DNA of 64,000 nucleotides. Origin: Lunularia cruciata (taxonomy: Eukaryota; Streptophyta; Marchantiopsida; Lunulariales; Lunulariaceae). The translations under genes were made by a program, and so were the position numbers. Position 1 is the first letter of the stretch. The number at the start of each line of letters is the position of its first letter. A model generated the notes under the pieces. The model saw nothing but the letters and a program-made list of their open reading frames with translations, did not search any database and had not been told where the DNA came from. The stretch is taken from assembly GCA_948567375.1 (NCBI GenBank), contig OX419756.1, positions 27,418,333 to 27,482,332 on the forward strand. The letters run 5' to 3'. Of the stretch, positions 20,661 through 33,718 are shown one piece after another.

Positions 20661-21486
20661 TTTGCAAAAGATTGACATAGAGGTAAATGCAGCTGATATG
20701 TTGATTAAACCTATTCCTGTTGAGAAGTTCAAGTTATGCATGAACTTGCTCAACTTTCAATGTTGCTCTTTGGGATGATATGGTGGATACAAGCAAAATG
20801 TAGAGATTGTTATGTTTGGCTTGTTATCTGTGACTTGACTGATCAAGAGCAAGAGCAAACTAGATTGATGAAACATGCAGTGAGGATAGAGACAGTCACT
20901 TGTCTAGATATGTTTAGTCATTACTAAGGCTAAGTATTAAAGTGACTAGATATCTTGAGTGGTCAATACTCATGAAGTCTTGCAAGTCAATATTCAGGAG
21001 TTTATTCGGATAATAGTGCTGAGGGAATATCCTTTTTTTTGTGTATATATATCTATGTGCAATGAGAAATAAAGGTTTGAAGGCTAGTGTGAGCTTGTTT
21101 CAGTAGTGGAGGTAGCTTCCAAGATAAGGATTGAACCATGTTATTTCCTATTAGTCCTCTGATTTATTTTTAATGGGCTTGATTATGTGCTATTGCAAGA
21201 GGTCTTGTGGACTGTATTTTTTAACATCAGCTTCCTCCTCAACTCCAAGTTATCATTACTCATGAACATCAAGATGTCAAACTCCCCTTACTTAAGGATG
21301 CTCTCTCTTCAACTCTTCCTTCATCTTTTGTAGTTGCACCAACAAAGGACAAATAATCATTGATATGTATTTAACTCCGGTATACACTCCTTCATCATCT
21401 TTGGTTGGTACTTCTTTGGCTGGTGCTTTACCCCAAAGTTGTGATCTTTGTACCTTCAATTGTCACTCCTTTTGAGCTTCTTCTTC

Positions 21487-22059
21487 CTATTTGGCTTTGC
21501 TTGGACCGGCAGCTGCAACCTGCACATTTCTCTTCAATCTTGTTGCCCTTGGAAAGACCAAGGCAAGCTCTTCTACTTGTTCTTCCTCCAACTCTACCAC
21601 AAGTACCTCCAGATAGGGCACATCTCCTCCTTCTATATGATCAATTGTTGCATAGAACTCTTGTTCTTCTTCTTCAACAATCTCTTCAACCAATTGCCAG
21701 ACTTTGGGCTCACCTTCACTTCCAATACTCAAGCCTTCACTCTGTAGGGTGAGCTTGTCTTCTTCTCCCAAACCTTTGCACTTCAACTCGACTTCTCCTT
21801 CTAACTCTTCCTTTGATGATCGGTTCTTCACTACCACCATCTTTGGCTTTGGATTCCGCTTCCTTGTCTTTTGTGGCTGTAGTAGTGATACCCTCCCTTT
21901 GGGTTTACTTCTCTTCCTTGGCCTTGGTATCTCCACCAATACTATCATCTCCTTCCCATTCTTGATGTAGCTATCATTGCCTTCATGTACTTGCCTTATG
22001 TAGTATTGCTCGTCTATATCTGCAACCCATTGTAAGTTGGGGTTAAAGTGTAACACCAT
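21487..22059 (-). CDS. Unrecognised 190-aa acidic/basic ORF
   Basis: This is a long open frame for this decayed area. The N-terminal half is rich in Lys/Arg/Pro (RPRKRSKPKGRVSLL), the C-terminal half strongly acidic (EEIVEEEEQEF, ELEEEQVEEL). No domain is recognised. It overlaps the end of the LTR-like block 22049-22989 and could be a Gag-like protein of that element if the element reads on minus. Confidence 0.35.
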   Translation of the reverse strand: MVLHFNPNLQWVADIDEQYYIRQVHEGNDSYIKNGKEMIVLVEIPRPRKRSKPKGRVSLLQPQKTRKRNPKPKMVVVKNRSSKEELEGEVELKCKGLGEEDKLTLQSEGLSIGSEGEPKVWQLVEEIVEEEEQEFYATIDHIEGGDVPYLEVLVVELEEEQVEELALVFPRATRLKRNVQVAAAGPSKAK

Positions 22060-22989
22060 CCTTCCCCTCTCCTTTAAGCTAAGTAGGTTTAGTCCAAATT
22101 AAAAAAGGGCTGAAAAATGTACAAAATAATGGGGTGGCAAGTACATTCTCCAATTGTTAATCATCTAAACTACTCATTGGTGTAAGCACTTCATCCAATT
22201 CACCGCTTCTCTTGCAAAAAATTGGTGGAAAAACATAGCCTAATACATCCATACATAGGTGGTTGCTCTGGCTTAAACATGACCATCATTGTGCTGATTA
22301 TAACTATTTGTATTGGGTTTCTATAGCTATCCACCTTGTACTTGTTCTTGGTGCAAAGTGCACTAAAAGAATTCCTCACCCGATTGTTTCTTCCAAAGAA
22401 TCACACTTCCAATAGAAGGTGACACCTCCTATTGCTCTTGTTTCTCTCCTCAAGACTAATATTCAATCCAACTCACTCCATCAAGCCAGATTTCCTCTCT
22501 TTCTCTCCATCCTAGGACAGTCTTTGCAGTTGCTAGCAACAATTTCTCCATGAACCCTAAAAAGCTCAAATTCCAATTCCATGCCAAAAAAGTGATGCAA
22601 AGTCTGCTCAAGACTTTGATCCTTGCCACTAATCTGATTGGCATTGCAATACCCCTTACCAAACTCTACTTTTTACCCTTTGGTGGCATCATATGCTTTC
22701 TCACTCTTGATCTCTCAAAAATCAAACCCTCCCCAAAAATTGAGATCCTAATTCTTTCTAGACAACTATTGATAAGCATGGGATATTGCCGTGACATTTC
22801 AGAATTCCTTTGACAAAGTCTCAATCTTACTAATTTTTGCTACATGTTTATTTTTCAATCAATCCTCAATTGACACATAAATTTTGTGTGTTGGTTTTCT
22901 GTCACTCTTAATGTCATCTTGATTGTGAGGTTGTTGTATTCTTTACACGTACTTTCTTGATTGATTAGACCTGAGGATTGGATGTTACA
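22049..22989. repeat. LTR-like block of 941 bp, orientation uncertain
   Basis: It begins TGTAACACCATCC and ends GGATGTTACA, so both ends give TGTAACA-type termini whichever strand is read. A purine-rich GTTGGGGTTAAAG precedes it on plus. The flanking 5-mers (TAAAG, AATTC) do not match, so it is not a clean solo LTR. No second copy in the window. Confidence 0.45.
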
Positions 22990-23199
22990 AATTCTTCAGA
23001 TTCGGTTGGGCATCCTGATGCAAAGTATCCTTACATTGGGTCTAACCTAAGTCCTTCTAACTCTAACTTGAGGTTGACTTCTTTGGATCTATGACAAACA
23101 TATGATTCTTCTCTTTTCTTCTTTATTAAGCTTCACTTTGGCTTCAACAATACACTTCTTCTCTAAAACTCATCAAAAAAATAAAATTTGGTACCACAT

Positions 23200-23940
23200 A
23201 TTACTCATATGCAAGAAAATTTGGTACAAGATATGAGATACAAAGTATAAGGTATGAGGTATGAGAAACAAGATGAGTATGGGATGTTGAGGTACGAGAT
23301 GAATAGTATGAGGTTAATTACAAGTATGAGGTTTGAGTATGAGGTAGGATATACAAGATGATGTCCATACATAAGGTACAAGATACAAATAATATGAGTA
23401 TGAGGTTATAAATGAGAAACAAGTACAACGTCATGAACAAGCAATGAGTAAAAGGCTAGAAATGAGGAAAGAGTATGAGGTTACAAACAAGAAACAAGTA
23501 CAAGGGTATGAACAAGAAACACGCACAAGGTTATAAACAAGAAATGAGTATGAAATTGCATATGAGAAACAAAGAACAAGGTTAAAAACAAGAAATGAGT
23601 ATGAGGTTTACAAATAAGAAAAAAGTATGAGGTTACAAACAAGACACAAGTACAAGATTACAAATTCCAAACTTTTTAGAACTGCTAATCAACAAGGAAT
23701 GAGGGCATTAGCATCATCTCATCGTGATAGAGGTAAGGAGGGGGATGCCAAAGGCATCCCCCTCCTTACCTCTATGGAAGGTGCAGCTGGACAAAGGAGT
23801 ACAAGGTTACAAAGAAGAAACGAGATGAGGTTACAAACAAGAAACAAGTAAAATTTTACAAATAAGAGACAAAGTATGAGGTTACATACAAGAAACAAAG
23901 TACAAGGTTATGTACAAGATGAATACAAGGTACAAGGTGT
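23200..23940. repeat. Purine-rich degenerate tandem repeat array
   Basis: Variations of ATGAGGTTACAAACAAGAAA and GTACAAGGTTAC recur about every 25-45 bases. No coding potential. It is interrupted by the hairpin at 23727-23775. Confidence 0.8.
23727..23775. repeat. Perfect 23-bp inverted repeat with 3-nt loop
   Basis: Left arm 23727-23749 and right arm 23753-23775 are exact reverse complements around AAA. They centre on GGAGGGGGATGCC / GGCATCCCCCTCC. The arms and flanks (about 23675-23795) are not purine-array sequence, so this is an insertion into the array. Confidence 0.9.
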
Positions 23941-24159
23941 GAGCTCAACATCCATATGGTCATAAATTTTGCTATATACCTCCAAATGGTATTGATTTTG
24001 GTGTCAATAGAAAGCCCTTGTGAAGCTACTTCTAATGAAATAAATTCTACTCTAGTTGAACAAGTAAGCATAGAGATATAAACCTTGAAGTGCACACAGC
24101 AAAATTTCTCCTCAAAGAATGACTCTTCCAAAATTGAAGGTTGATAGCAAAAAAGATCT

Positions 24160-24537
24160 TCAAGGCTACTCCTTTTGTACCTTGGTGTATACAATGATGA
24201 ATAATAATACCACATTGAATGATTTCTTACCTAAACATAATAATATATTTCTATTTCCTAACAAAAGTAAAAAGATTGAACAAAATTCCACTCTTGAGAA
24301 CAAGTGAGTAATGACACAGATCTTCTCCATCAAATAACTACTAATAGCCAATTTAGAGATCAATTTTGGAGCAATATTATGTTCCACTTAATTGATCTAA
24401 AAATTCATCAATTCAAAGTAAGGATATGCATTCTTGATGGTTTGTTTATTAAGACCACATTAGTCAAAATAGAATAGAATTCCTCTACCTTTCTTTGGTA
24501 CAAATAATACCAACATTCCGCAAGGAGATGTACTATA
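24160..24537 (-). pseudogene. E2 reverse transcriptase fragment
   Basis: The minus strand reads SPCGMLVLFVPKKGRG, then LNKQTIKNAYPYFELMNF, then LISKLAISSYLMEKICVITH, matching the N-terminal RT region of Ty3 elements with several frame changes. It is continuous with the protease side of E2 at 34146 once E1 is removed. Confidence 0.75.
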
Positions 24538-24958
24538 TATAAAAGACCAAGGAGAGAAATATTAGAGTGGAAGATCACATTGGAACTCTCAAATGGGAGG
24601 TACTATAAATGGCATGCATGCACTTTGCCCTTGGTCTTTATAGGCTATTTAGGTGTAAGGTTCTCATAAAGCTTCCAAGGAAATTTCCTTTCCAAAGCCG
24701 TTGAGTGCAAGCTACGCTAGTCACTTACTTGTTTTGTAAGCTAAGCTAGTCATCAACTTGGCATACCAGCTACTCAATCCTTGGAAGGTCCTAAAAGTTT
24801 CTCATCTAAACTTCTTAGATGCTTTTGGTGTATTCTACCAAGAAGCTTCCTAGATGTTTCTAGAACATTCTTAGAATTCTTAGCTTATGCTAGTTCTACT
24901 GCCTATTTTCTATATAAAGTTGATTCTACTAACTTGTTTGCCAACTCTATATATTACA
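24538..24958 (-). repeat. E1 3' LTR
   Basis: About 421 bp, E family. On minus it follows the tract GATAGGGAAATA and starts TGTAATATA. Confidence 0.8.
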
Positions 24959-25734
24959 TATTTCCCTATCGCTAGTTGGTGATGTACTCATTGCCATGGA
25001 CTCTTTGAACTCTTGCATAGCTGCTTTCATATTTTGGAGATGAGAATAAAGCTCCCGTGTGGCATTATGAAGAGGATACCCTTTCCAAAGGATCTTATAT
25101 TCAATGTATCATGGGCAGTCATGTTTGATTTCTTGACATGCAAGGATACAACTGAATTTTTATTCTTCATGATCATTAACAAAATTGGAGGAACATGAGG
25201 TTGGATATGAGTAGAGAAGGAATAAAAGGTTAATTTTTTGAAATGGAAAACAAGATGGATCGTCATGTGACCAAGAAGAGAAAGTTTGTATGCAATAGGA
25301 GAAATGATCTAAGTAATATCAAATGGACTTTTCCAATTTGGAGTAACTTTACAAACTTAGATGTCAAAAAGGACAAAAATATTACTAAAAGAGAGCATAA
25401 CCTTATCATCTATTTGAAAAGGTGAGAGTGTGACAATGTAAATCATCATATTATTTTTGTCTATTTCAAGCAACGAGGAATTGAGACTTGGCTTGGTGTA
25501 AGGACTTAGATAACATGAATAAGGAGGTGGAGTATGGAGAAGATGAGAGGTTGGTAGAGAAGGAAGAAAATTTAGAACAAGTGGATCTTGTCTATAATTA
25601 AGGAAGAAAGGAGAGAATCTTGTACTTGCTTGCTTGGAATTATTATATGCAAACTTTAACAATTGTGAGACAAGTATCTCAATTAGTGTGATGAATATTG
25701 ATAAAAAGCACATAACACATCTTCCAAGGTGCAA
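24959..25734 (-). pseudogene. E1 integrase, core end and C-terminal domain
   Basis: The minus frame 25357-25734 reads LLKFAYNNSKQASTRFSPFF, typical of the end of a Ty3 integrase core, and FQIDDKVMLSFS opens the C-terminal domain. The chromodomain-adjacent part (MTIHLVFHFKKLTFY) lies at about 25210-25266. Large parts are frameshifted. Confidence 0.75.
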
Positions 25735-26800
25735 TTGGCTTGTTTGGGTTGCCCATCAGTTTGAGGATGATAGGCTATAGACAAGGCCAGCTTGGTGCCA
25801 GGGAGCTTGAGAAATGCTTGCCAAAATTTGGTAATGAAACAATGATCACAATCAAAGATGGGAACTCATGGGATCCTATGGTGTTTGAAGACCATATCAA
25901 AGTGAATTTGGGTCAACATCAGAGCATCTATGATATCCACAATAAGTGCCAACTGAATTTTCTTGTTGAGCTTATCAAAAAAGACCACAATTGTTGTATG
26001 GCCTTCGTCCATCTTTGGTAAGGATGTGATGAGATCTAAGCTCAAATATTCACAACAAGTGGATGGAATTGAATTGCTTGGAGTAGTCTACTTGGTTTTT
26101 TTGTTGCTGGTCTTGTTGCATTGGAAACTCTCACAAGATTTAATAAACTCTTGACCTTCTTGTGCCATATTTGGCCACCACCATTAACATTGTAGTATAA
26201 TCAAGATCTTGTCTACCCCTATGTGACCAGAAATGGATAAGTCATGTACTTCTTGAAATTGTACAAGTCAAAGAACTCCTATAGTTAGAACAAAGGTTTG
26301 ATTATCATAAAATTAAAGGCCATCCTTGAATTAAAAAGGTATAGTATTCCTTATTGTGTGCTACAAGGCAACTTTCCACAAGATGAAAGAAAGGATCTTC
26401 TTGTAGAGTTGTCTTGAACTTTGTATATACCTTTGAGTTTGCTAACACTATAGTGATTTGTGCTATTAGGAGAGATGCAAGAAGAATCTGAAAATCAGGT
26501 CACTATGATAGTGCATCTAGATTGACATGGAACTTTTACTATTTCTATTCAAGTTTGATATCAAAAATTATAGTTTTTCCTCCCATTGGTGATGCCTACT
26601 CTTCATGTGCTCCAAATGTAAGGTAGCAAGTGTTGGTGATCAATTTGCATTATCATTTGTTTCCCCAAGAAATAATGTTGCCACATCTTTGTTTCATATA
26701 CCATTACAAGTTGTTCTTAATCTCAAGTAGAATAATTCCTTTTTATTGCATTAAATATTTGGAATACAAAGGTAATGGTATGCAATCCACCTGGACATTC
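25735..26800 (-). pseudogene. E1 integrase core and zinc domain region (decayed)
   Basis: By position between RNase H and the integrase tail this should encode the zinc domain and DDE core. Minus-strand fragments are recognisable only weakly (for example near 26160-26260), and no intact motif can be quoted. Confidence 0.45.
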
Positions 26801-27245
26801 CTATTGCAACATGACTCCATTTGCAAAGTTAAAAGTATCAAAATCAACCACACAAGGTAGTTTAGGATCATATGGTTGGAGTATGGGTTGTGAAGACACC
26901 ATAACCTTTAGTTTCTTGAATATTTCTTCTTGCTTGGTGGTCCATTGAAAGCTTGATGTCTTTCCTAAGAGATAAATCAATGGTGCGGCCACATGAGCAA
27001 AATAGTGGATGGATTGTTGATAAAAAATAACCAACCAATAAAATACTTGAACTTCTATGGCATCCTTAGGAGTAGGTCAATTGGTAATGGCCTTGATTTC
27101 CTCATCTTCCATCTTGACTGCCTTTGTTGAGAACTTATGATCCAAGAAGATAACTTCCTTTTGCCAAAAGGCACACTTGGACTTCTTGTAGTAGAACTTC
27201 CATTGGCATAGTAATCTTAAGTTTTCTTATACATGGTACCCATGT
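26801..27245 (-). pseudogene. E1 RT connection and RNase H
   Basis: Minus strand shows YKKSKCAFWQKEVIFLDHKF (RT thumb/connection, about 27120-27200), then FAHVAAPLIYLLGKTSSFQW and EEIFKKLKVMVSSQPILQPY, followed by VVDFDTFNFANGVMLQ, matching the start of RNase H with the expected Asp. Confidence 0.8.
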
Positions 27246-30200
27246 TTTGTCTTTTTCTTATTATAATGTGGAATATCCTACAAGAACACTATGATACTTC
27301 ACCTCTACCTACAATAAATTTTTTAGTTGTTTTGTAGATTCTAGCTAGGAAAAGCATATGAATAATCATTTAATAAGAGAATAAGAGAAAATGGTCAACC
27401 AATAAAACCTTTGGCAAGTGACTCCTTGCCATCAAAGGTCTTTGCCTTGAAAGCATACCTTTGTCTTGGGAAGACCTTTGGCCAAAAATATCATTCACTC
27501 TGGAAGACCCTTGGCTTGAAGAAACCCACATATAGATAGCACCAACAAATCAAGAACCATAATATAGACCAATGGATTGGGGTAATTGCTCACATGTGCA
27601 AGTATTGAAAGCTTGCCAAAGAGAGCACTTAATGAAAGGTTGTAATGGTTGAACCAATAGGATAAATATTCATCTTGATCCTAGAATCTCTTCACTTTTT
27701 GCCTACTTCATCATGGCCAGATCAGCCAAGCTACCTTCTCTCTTGACAAGAAACTTTGCTTGGACTTGTGGATTTCAAGAGAAAGACCATGCAAAATGAA
27801 GTAAAAGGATAAACAAGAGTAGGAAAGGATGAGAGGATAGAAAGGAGAGAAAGTAGCTACTTCTTTGTGCCACAAAATATGCATAGAGCTCCATAATTCA
27901 TCATTAAGTCCCTTGGACTAGTCAAGTGGGGACTATATTATAGCCATGAGTTGGTTCAGAGCAAGAAGCTCAAATTCTTACTATGGAACTAGGAACTGAG
28001 TGATCATCCTATGTTGCATGAAATTTAGGACAATTGAGATCCCAAGTTGATAAATTTGAGGGGAAATATATTTGCTTGGATAGAAGAGCATTGGCAAAAA
28101 TTGTTGGGGCCTAGTAATTCACCTCCAAATGTCATTACTCTAGATAGCATTTGGACTAGACCCAATTTGACCTTTGAGGCCAAGTTCATGTTTACCTTCA
28201 TTACAAGAAGACCAACAATTATTGGTTTTTCCTTGGGATTAATGATCTTGCAAGAAAGATTTTGGTAGAATCAGTCATGAAGTTGTTCAAGTCTAAACAA
28301 ACAACTTATTTAAATAGCCAAGATATATTCTTTGTGTACTTGTACCAACAAAGACTTGTGGATTATGCAGCAATGCTCTAGGCTAGAACAAGAGAGCTTG
28401 CAAGATCAATGAACAAAGAAGGCAAAGTGACTCTTGTCTCTCTCTTTTTTATGCATTTCTACTTGGGCATGGAATCGTTGACCATAGAAGAGAAGAAAGA
28501 AGTACCATGACCACTTCTTCCTAGAAGGACACTTTGACAAGCCTCATGAAAGAGCATTAATGATGCACAAATACATAAAGGCAGATTTGGAGTTTGCCCA
28601 TACAAGGAAATACATGGAAGTGATGGAAGCCTACAACACACCAAGCTTTGAGAAGCAAAGGCATGAGGAAAATGCCATAGAGCCAATACTCCAAAAACAA
28701 CATGCTATCCCTACCAAGCCAAAAGCAAAGGCCACCAAGAGAACAAGGAGAATCCTCTTGCAAGAATAAGAGGAGGACAAAGAAGAAGAAAAGATAGGAC
28801 CATAGCCGGATCCTATGCCCATGAAAAGGGAACAATCATTCATGTGGACTGTCATCTCATCCAACAAGGATGTAGTAAAAGATCACAAATGTGAGGAAGT
28901 ACAATCCACCCCAACCTCAACTTCTTACCAAGCAACCAATTTTTAAGAAGACAAAAAACACCCATCCCATGGCAATATGACCACAAAGCCAGACCTTCCA
29001 ACCCAAAGAAAACCATGACAAAGGGTTTGAAGATGATGAAATCCACTTTATTCCTAATTATATGGGAAGTAAAGTTAAGAGAAGAGGGAAACCTTTATGT
29101 AAAAGAGGTACTCAAGGCAGAAGATGCAAGTTTGTGCCAAGGTGATGCCATGTCCCATGCCAAAGAACACCTTCATTAGCATGATCAAAAGCAAAACAAA
29201 TGATCATCAAAGTTAAAGACACTTGCCTCAAGCGATCTAATATTTGAGTAGCGGGATTTGACTATCTTTGTAGACATCAAGATAGTAGAGATTGGGCTCT
29301 TGACTTCATTCAAAACCAGGAGAGGAGAAAGCTCAAGCAGGAAGGAGGTTAGGCAGATTGTAGTAGTGCCTCTTTCCCAAGTAATATAACACAAGGAAGG
29401 CCTAGCTCTTGACTTGATAGAACAGCTTCTACCCATCTATGTAGAATTCAGTAGTGGGATCACAAACTATGTGACCTTTTCTAACATCTTCACCATCTCA
29501 TGCAAGGAGGAGTTGAGGAAGGAAGAAGGTAAGAGAATAATTGCAAGACATTTGTGCTTAGCATTTGGAAATGGGGAAACAAAATGATGACATATTACAT
29601 GAGGTAGTTAAACTCACAAAAGAAAGCCATGCCTTGAGGAAGGAGATCAAGTAAGTATAAACATTAAGGAAGAAGATATCTGAGATGCAAGAGGAAGAAG
29701 TGCATCAATGCCTCAAGCTGGAAGAACAGGTAAAGGCCCAAGAGGAAGAGATTGATACATTGAAGGGAGAAATAGAGAAGGAAGGGGTATCTCTTGTGGC
29801 AACATGTAATAACATTAGCTAAAATATTATCTAAAGGTGGACATTGGCTTGGTAATATCTTGAGGGATGTTATATATGATGGTCTAAGTAGATAAGATAG
29901 AGATGTCATCAAAAGAGTACTTCCACTAATAGGGCAAAGGCCAAAAACACCTCGAAGACTTCAGAGCCAATTTTGGAAGTCTAAATGGATGATTTAGGCC
30001 TTGAAAAAATTACACTATCTAGCCCTCTTAAGAGAAGAGTTATTATTTGTCTTATTGAGAGCTTTCCAATGATCTTTCACCCATGCTATTTTGAGCTACA
30101 TGAAATTTCCCCAAAGATTCTCTCTGATCAAACTTGCTTGACCAACCAAATAGTGCATGTATTAACATGTCACCAATCCTTGGCCTGAAATTCCCTTTGG

Positions 30201-31272
30201 CCTCAAACTCTACCTTAACCATAATGTATACCTTTGCCTATAAATACTTTTTGATTGAGGACTAGTTTCTTAGCCAATGATTGTGGCAAGGTAAATACTT
30301 GTATAGTAAACAACAAGGAGTAGTTGCAATAGGTGGCAAATGCACAGACACATCTTTATTTCACTTAGGATAAGATCAAGAGTAGGATTAGAATTAAGTG
30401 GAATACAAGAAGTTAGGAGATTATGGGCATCCTCAGCCATTGATCTTCTTTAGACGATAGTTAGGAAATTGTATATATGAGTTGCGAATCATAAAAACAA
30501 TGTCCACTTCTCTAATGAACAAAGTATTTAGCTCAAACATCTCTTTTGATTCTTTCTGTTGGATTTCTTTTGCTAACATCTTTGATTGCATACTTGGTCA
30601 AGTAGAGGTGAAGAATCTGTAGTAGAAGTGTGAGTTTGAGTACTTATTTGCACTAAATCAAGGAAGTTGCTCTTGACATTTGGTGAGAATGAGTGCTTGA
30701 GTACTTTGGTAGGAAATTTGCACATTATCAAGGAACTTACCTTGACATTATAAACATGAAAGTCAACGTGAAGCAAGATTCTAGGAATGATGGAGCATTT
30801 AGAGTATCACGAAATAGAAAAGCCAAGTAAACTATTGATTTTGGATTTTGTTGGGATTGCATTTTCCAAGAAGAGATGCACATGATAGCAATGGCATCAA
30901 GGTGAAAGAAAATTTTGCTTGTAAAACGACTTTTGGCCTAAACCTCAACCTTTGGGGTGAAATCTACCTATGGGAAGGGACAAGCCACCAAGGTAAGAGA
31001 GGTTCTTTAGGAGTAAGAAGCCTTTGGCGTGAAGTGTACCACACTATCAAGGGCTTGTTAGATTAGATATTTTGATTGAGTGGTTGTTAATTTCTCTTTT
31101 ATATAGGATGCCATTGTATGTATCCCTAACTTTTTTGGAATGGTTTATGCCCAAGAGGTTAAACAAGCAAGAATAGACAACTAGTGACATTGTGATATTT
31201 GTTCTTCATTTCTAGTCAATTCCAACTTGATTCTCATGGGAATGACCTGTTCTTAGTGTTTATATTATTAGT
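27246..31272. mobile_element. Insertion inside E1 RT (LARD-like, unclassified)
   Basis: E1 RT reads up to YVIVFV on the high-coordinate side (about 31273) and resumes near 27245, so about 4 kb is inserted close to the catalytic Asp pair. The right edge, read on minus, starts TGTGACAACCC, which looks like an LTR terminus. Inside, the plus strand has Gag-like and coiled-coil fragments (28047-28268, 28560-28769, 29570-29810), but no RT or integrase is recognisable. The LTR pair was not resolved. Confidence 0.5.
28047..29560 (+). pseudogene. Gag-like remnant of the insertion (tentative)
   Basis: Plus-strand pieces in one area include LTFEAKFMFTFITRRPTIIG, then a Lys-rich segment KAKATKRTRRILLQE (28560-28769), then charged fragments to 29560 with many stops. 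The composition suits a Gag protein of a large non-autonomous LTR element. No zinc knuckle is visible. Confidence 0.3.
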
Positions 31273-32305
31273 ATGTCAAAATTGGGTTGTCACAAACACT
31301 ATCACATATTGATCTAATTGTTCCTTGCAAATATTCCCTAATAATACCCAATGAATATGGTCCATAAAAATTACCAAAGCATTAGTGAGTCCAAAAGGTA
31401 AAACTCTTCATACAAAATGCACAGACCTTGTGCAAAGGTAGTCTTTTGCAGTCCTTTACATCAAGAAAACTGCCAATTGTCACTTGAACAATCCAACTTT
31501 GAGAAGTATTGCGTTCCACTTAATTGATCCAACAAGTCATCAATTTGAGATAAAGAATATGCATTTTTCATTGTTTTTTATTAAGGCTTATTCACTAAGG
31601 TCACAATAGTCAATATAGAATCCCTCCATCCTTCTTTGGTACAAAGAGTATTGGTGCTTCTCAAAGTGATGTATTGTGTTGTATGAAATTGTTCTCCAAC
31701 AACTAGGTCAATGTCGTTCAAAGTTCCTCTAACTCCATCAAAGCCCTCCATCCTTCTTTGGTACAAAAAGTATTGGTGGTCCCAAAGGAGATGTATTAAT
31801 TATATAAAATCCTTCTCCAACACCTTGATCAATGATGTTCAAAGTTCCTCTAACTCCTTTGGTGGTAATCAATAGATTGACCTACTCACTAGAGTACTAC
31901 TTGGTATTAGCTTGATTTGAAAGACATACCTTGATTAAAGAGTACTCCTTCAAAAGATCATCCAGAAATATATCTATAAACTCTTGAACTATCTAATCAA
32001 CCATTGGCTTTTGATCCTCATCAAGGTCTCTTTGTGCAACAAGTTTGATCCATACCACAAAAATAGGAGTATCTTATTCCAAAGCTTACTGTAAAACTAT
32101 TGTATTGATAAAATTTCCATCTTGGGACTAACTATTCTTATGTGTTTTACTTGGAGATACTAGACAATCTAATTGGTAATTTTTCCTTGGTGTTATATTT
32201 GAATGTGTTTTTGGGTCCAATCAAATTAAACCATATGACATTAAAGTCAAGGAAGACCTAGAATGATATTGAAGTGGAGGATAGCTACTACAAACCTCAT
32301 ACACT
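31273..32305 (-). pseudogene. E1 reverse transcriptase, N-terminal half
   Basis: Minus strand reads the fingers/palm region around 31300-31640 (ending LDQYVIVFV at the insertion) with frameshifts. A segment near 31615-31680 is repeated at 31740-31795 (shared CCTCCATCCTTCTTTGGTAC), a small internal duplication. Confidence 0.65.
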
Positions 32306-32491
32306 CTATAAATTCCTTCCCAATTTTGAATATAATGGGATATGAGGTACAGATACACAACCCTTTCTACCATTCACCATCATCAATTTACTACCAAATA
32401 TTGGCTTGATAGAAATACATAATTCCTCTACTAATTGCATAGACCTACAATCCTTAGAAATTCCACAATCAACCAAAATCATAAAAACCAC
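32306..32491 (-). pseudogene. E1 aspartic protease
   Basis: It reads MILVDCGISKDC with Asp-Cys-Gly at the active-site position, then EELCISIKPIFGSKLMMVNG, matching the retropepsin layout of chromovirus-type Ty3 elements. Confidence 0.75.
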
Positions 32492-32499
32492 ACTTAAAT

Positions 32500-33718
32500 T
32501 ATCATGTTGTACAAGTTTATTAAACTTGCATAGGCCTAGCCTTCAATCCCATTGAAACAAATAAAATTCCTAGTAAATAACTTGATATCTCCTATTGGGA
32601 TTCTTTGTTTATTTGATCATCATAATCCCAAAACTCTATTGGGCAATGGGTCAAGGTCATCTAGTCCTAGTTGGACATTCAACAATGTGATGTCCAATTT
32701 GCCAACAATAGAAGCAACCACCATAGTGTTGCAACCTTTCTTTCTATGCAAGTCAAGTAATCTACATTGGTGCTAGCTCCTCCACCTATTTGCGGTTTTG
32801 TGAAGGTCTATGTGAGATCAAGTTATGAAGACCAATGAATCAAAGCACTCAACCAACTATAGGGTTTCTTCCAAATGTTTTAGCTCTTTCATGGTTGCTT
32901 CTAATTTGATGCATGATTTCAAGCACCTCACAAATAAATCTAGAGCTTCACCTTCTTATCTCTTTGAAATTGGCATTATTGTGTTTTGGAACTAAGTGAT
33001 GTAGCTTCTCACAAATTAAATTTACTTCAATTTTGGCAATCTATATTATCCAGCTCATGCAAATTCACTTCTTTTAATATTATTTTTGCTCTCTTGAATA
33101 TTTTTCTATGTCAAGATTGGAGTAAAAAATTATCATTAAGTTTCTCTACCTAGAATCAACACTATAGTTTTGCAACTTCATCTAATTAACTTACAGACAA
33201 GAGAATCTATCTACATTCATCTCCAAGATTTGTAGCTTCAAAAGAATATTCATAATTAAACACTAAATTATTTATTGCGCCTGCTAGATTCTTGCCTTCA
33301 AACACCTTTTGCTTCAAAAATCAAATTTCTCTTCTCCTCCTCAAAATTTTATTCTCTCCATGTGCTCTTATCATTGATTGTCTCTCTCTTTCAAGAATTG
33401 AGTAAGGTGCTCAATTTGTTATTGCATAGCAATGATAAATTTGGGCACCATTACCGTGATTACTACTCTACCAAACTACCTATTTGCAATTTATCTAAGT
33501 TAACACATAGATATAACACATCCATTGTTTCTCATTAAGTTATAGTTGGAAAGATCAATAATTCATCAAAGAAGGTGATTGCATTCAAAAACATTTATAC
33601 AAAGCGTTTAATAATAAACTATTTAAAATGATGCTTTGGTACTACATGGACATAGAAATCATTATAGTTTGGAAGAAATGGATTTGGTAGTCCATAAATT
33701 CTATCTATTCTATTCATG
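32500..33718 (-). pseudogene. E1 Gag region (decayed)
   Basis: It occupies the Gag position between primer site and protease, and is homologous throughout to E2 34800-36070. Knuckle-like and helical segments are scattered among stops (for example around 32690-32740). Confidence 0.6.

Larger units (their letters stand above)
16717..21228 (+). mobile_element. Ty1/copia retrotransposon, degenerate, 5' LTR missing
   Basis: A tRNA-Met primer site lies at 16722-16733. Gag, protease, integrase, RT and RNase H follow in copia order, all with multiple stops. A probable 3' LTR occupies roughly 20809-21228 (ends TTTTTTAACA). Immediately upstream of the primer site only TTTTAACA could be LTR end; before that the sequence is E2 integrase. 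The 5' LTR was therefore lost or never completed. Confidence 0.85.

Noticed and set aside
21405-21970. Leu/Ser-rich plus-strand ORFs at 21405-21752, 21448-21747 and 21704-21970
   Set aside because: Antisense of the longer charged minus-strand frame 21487-22059; low-complexity composition.
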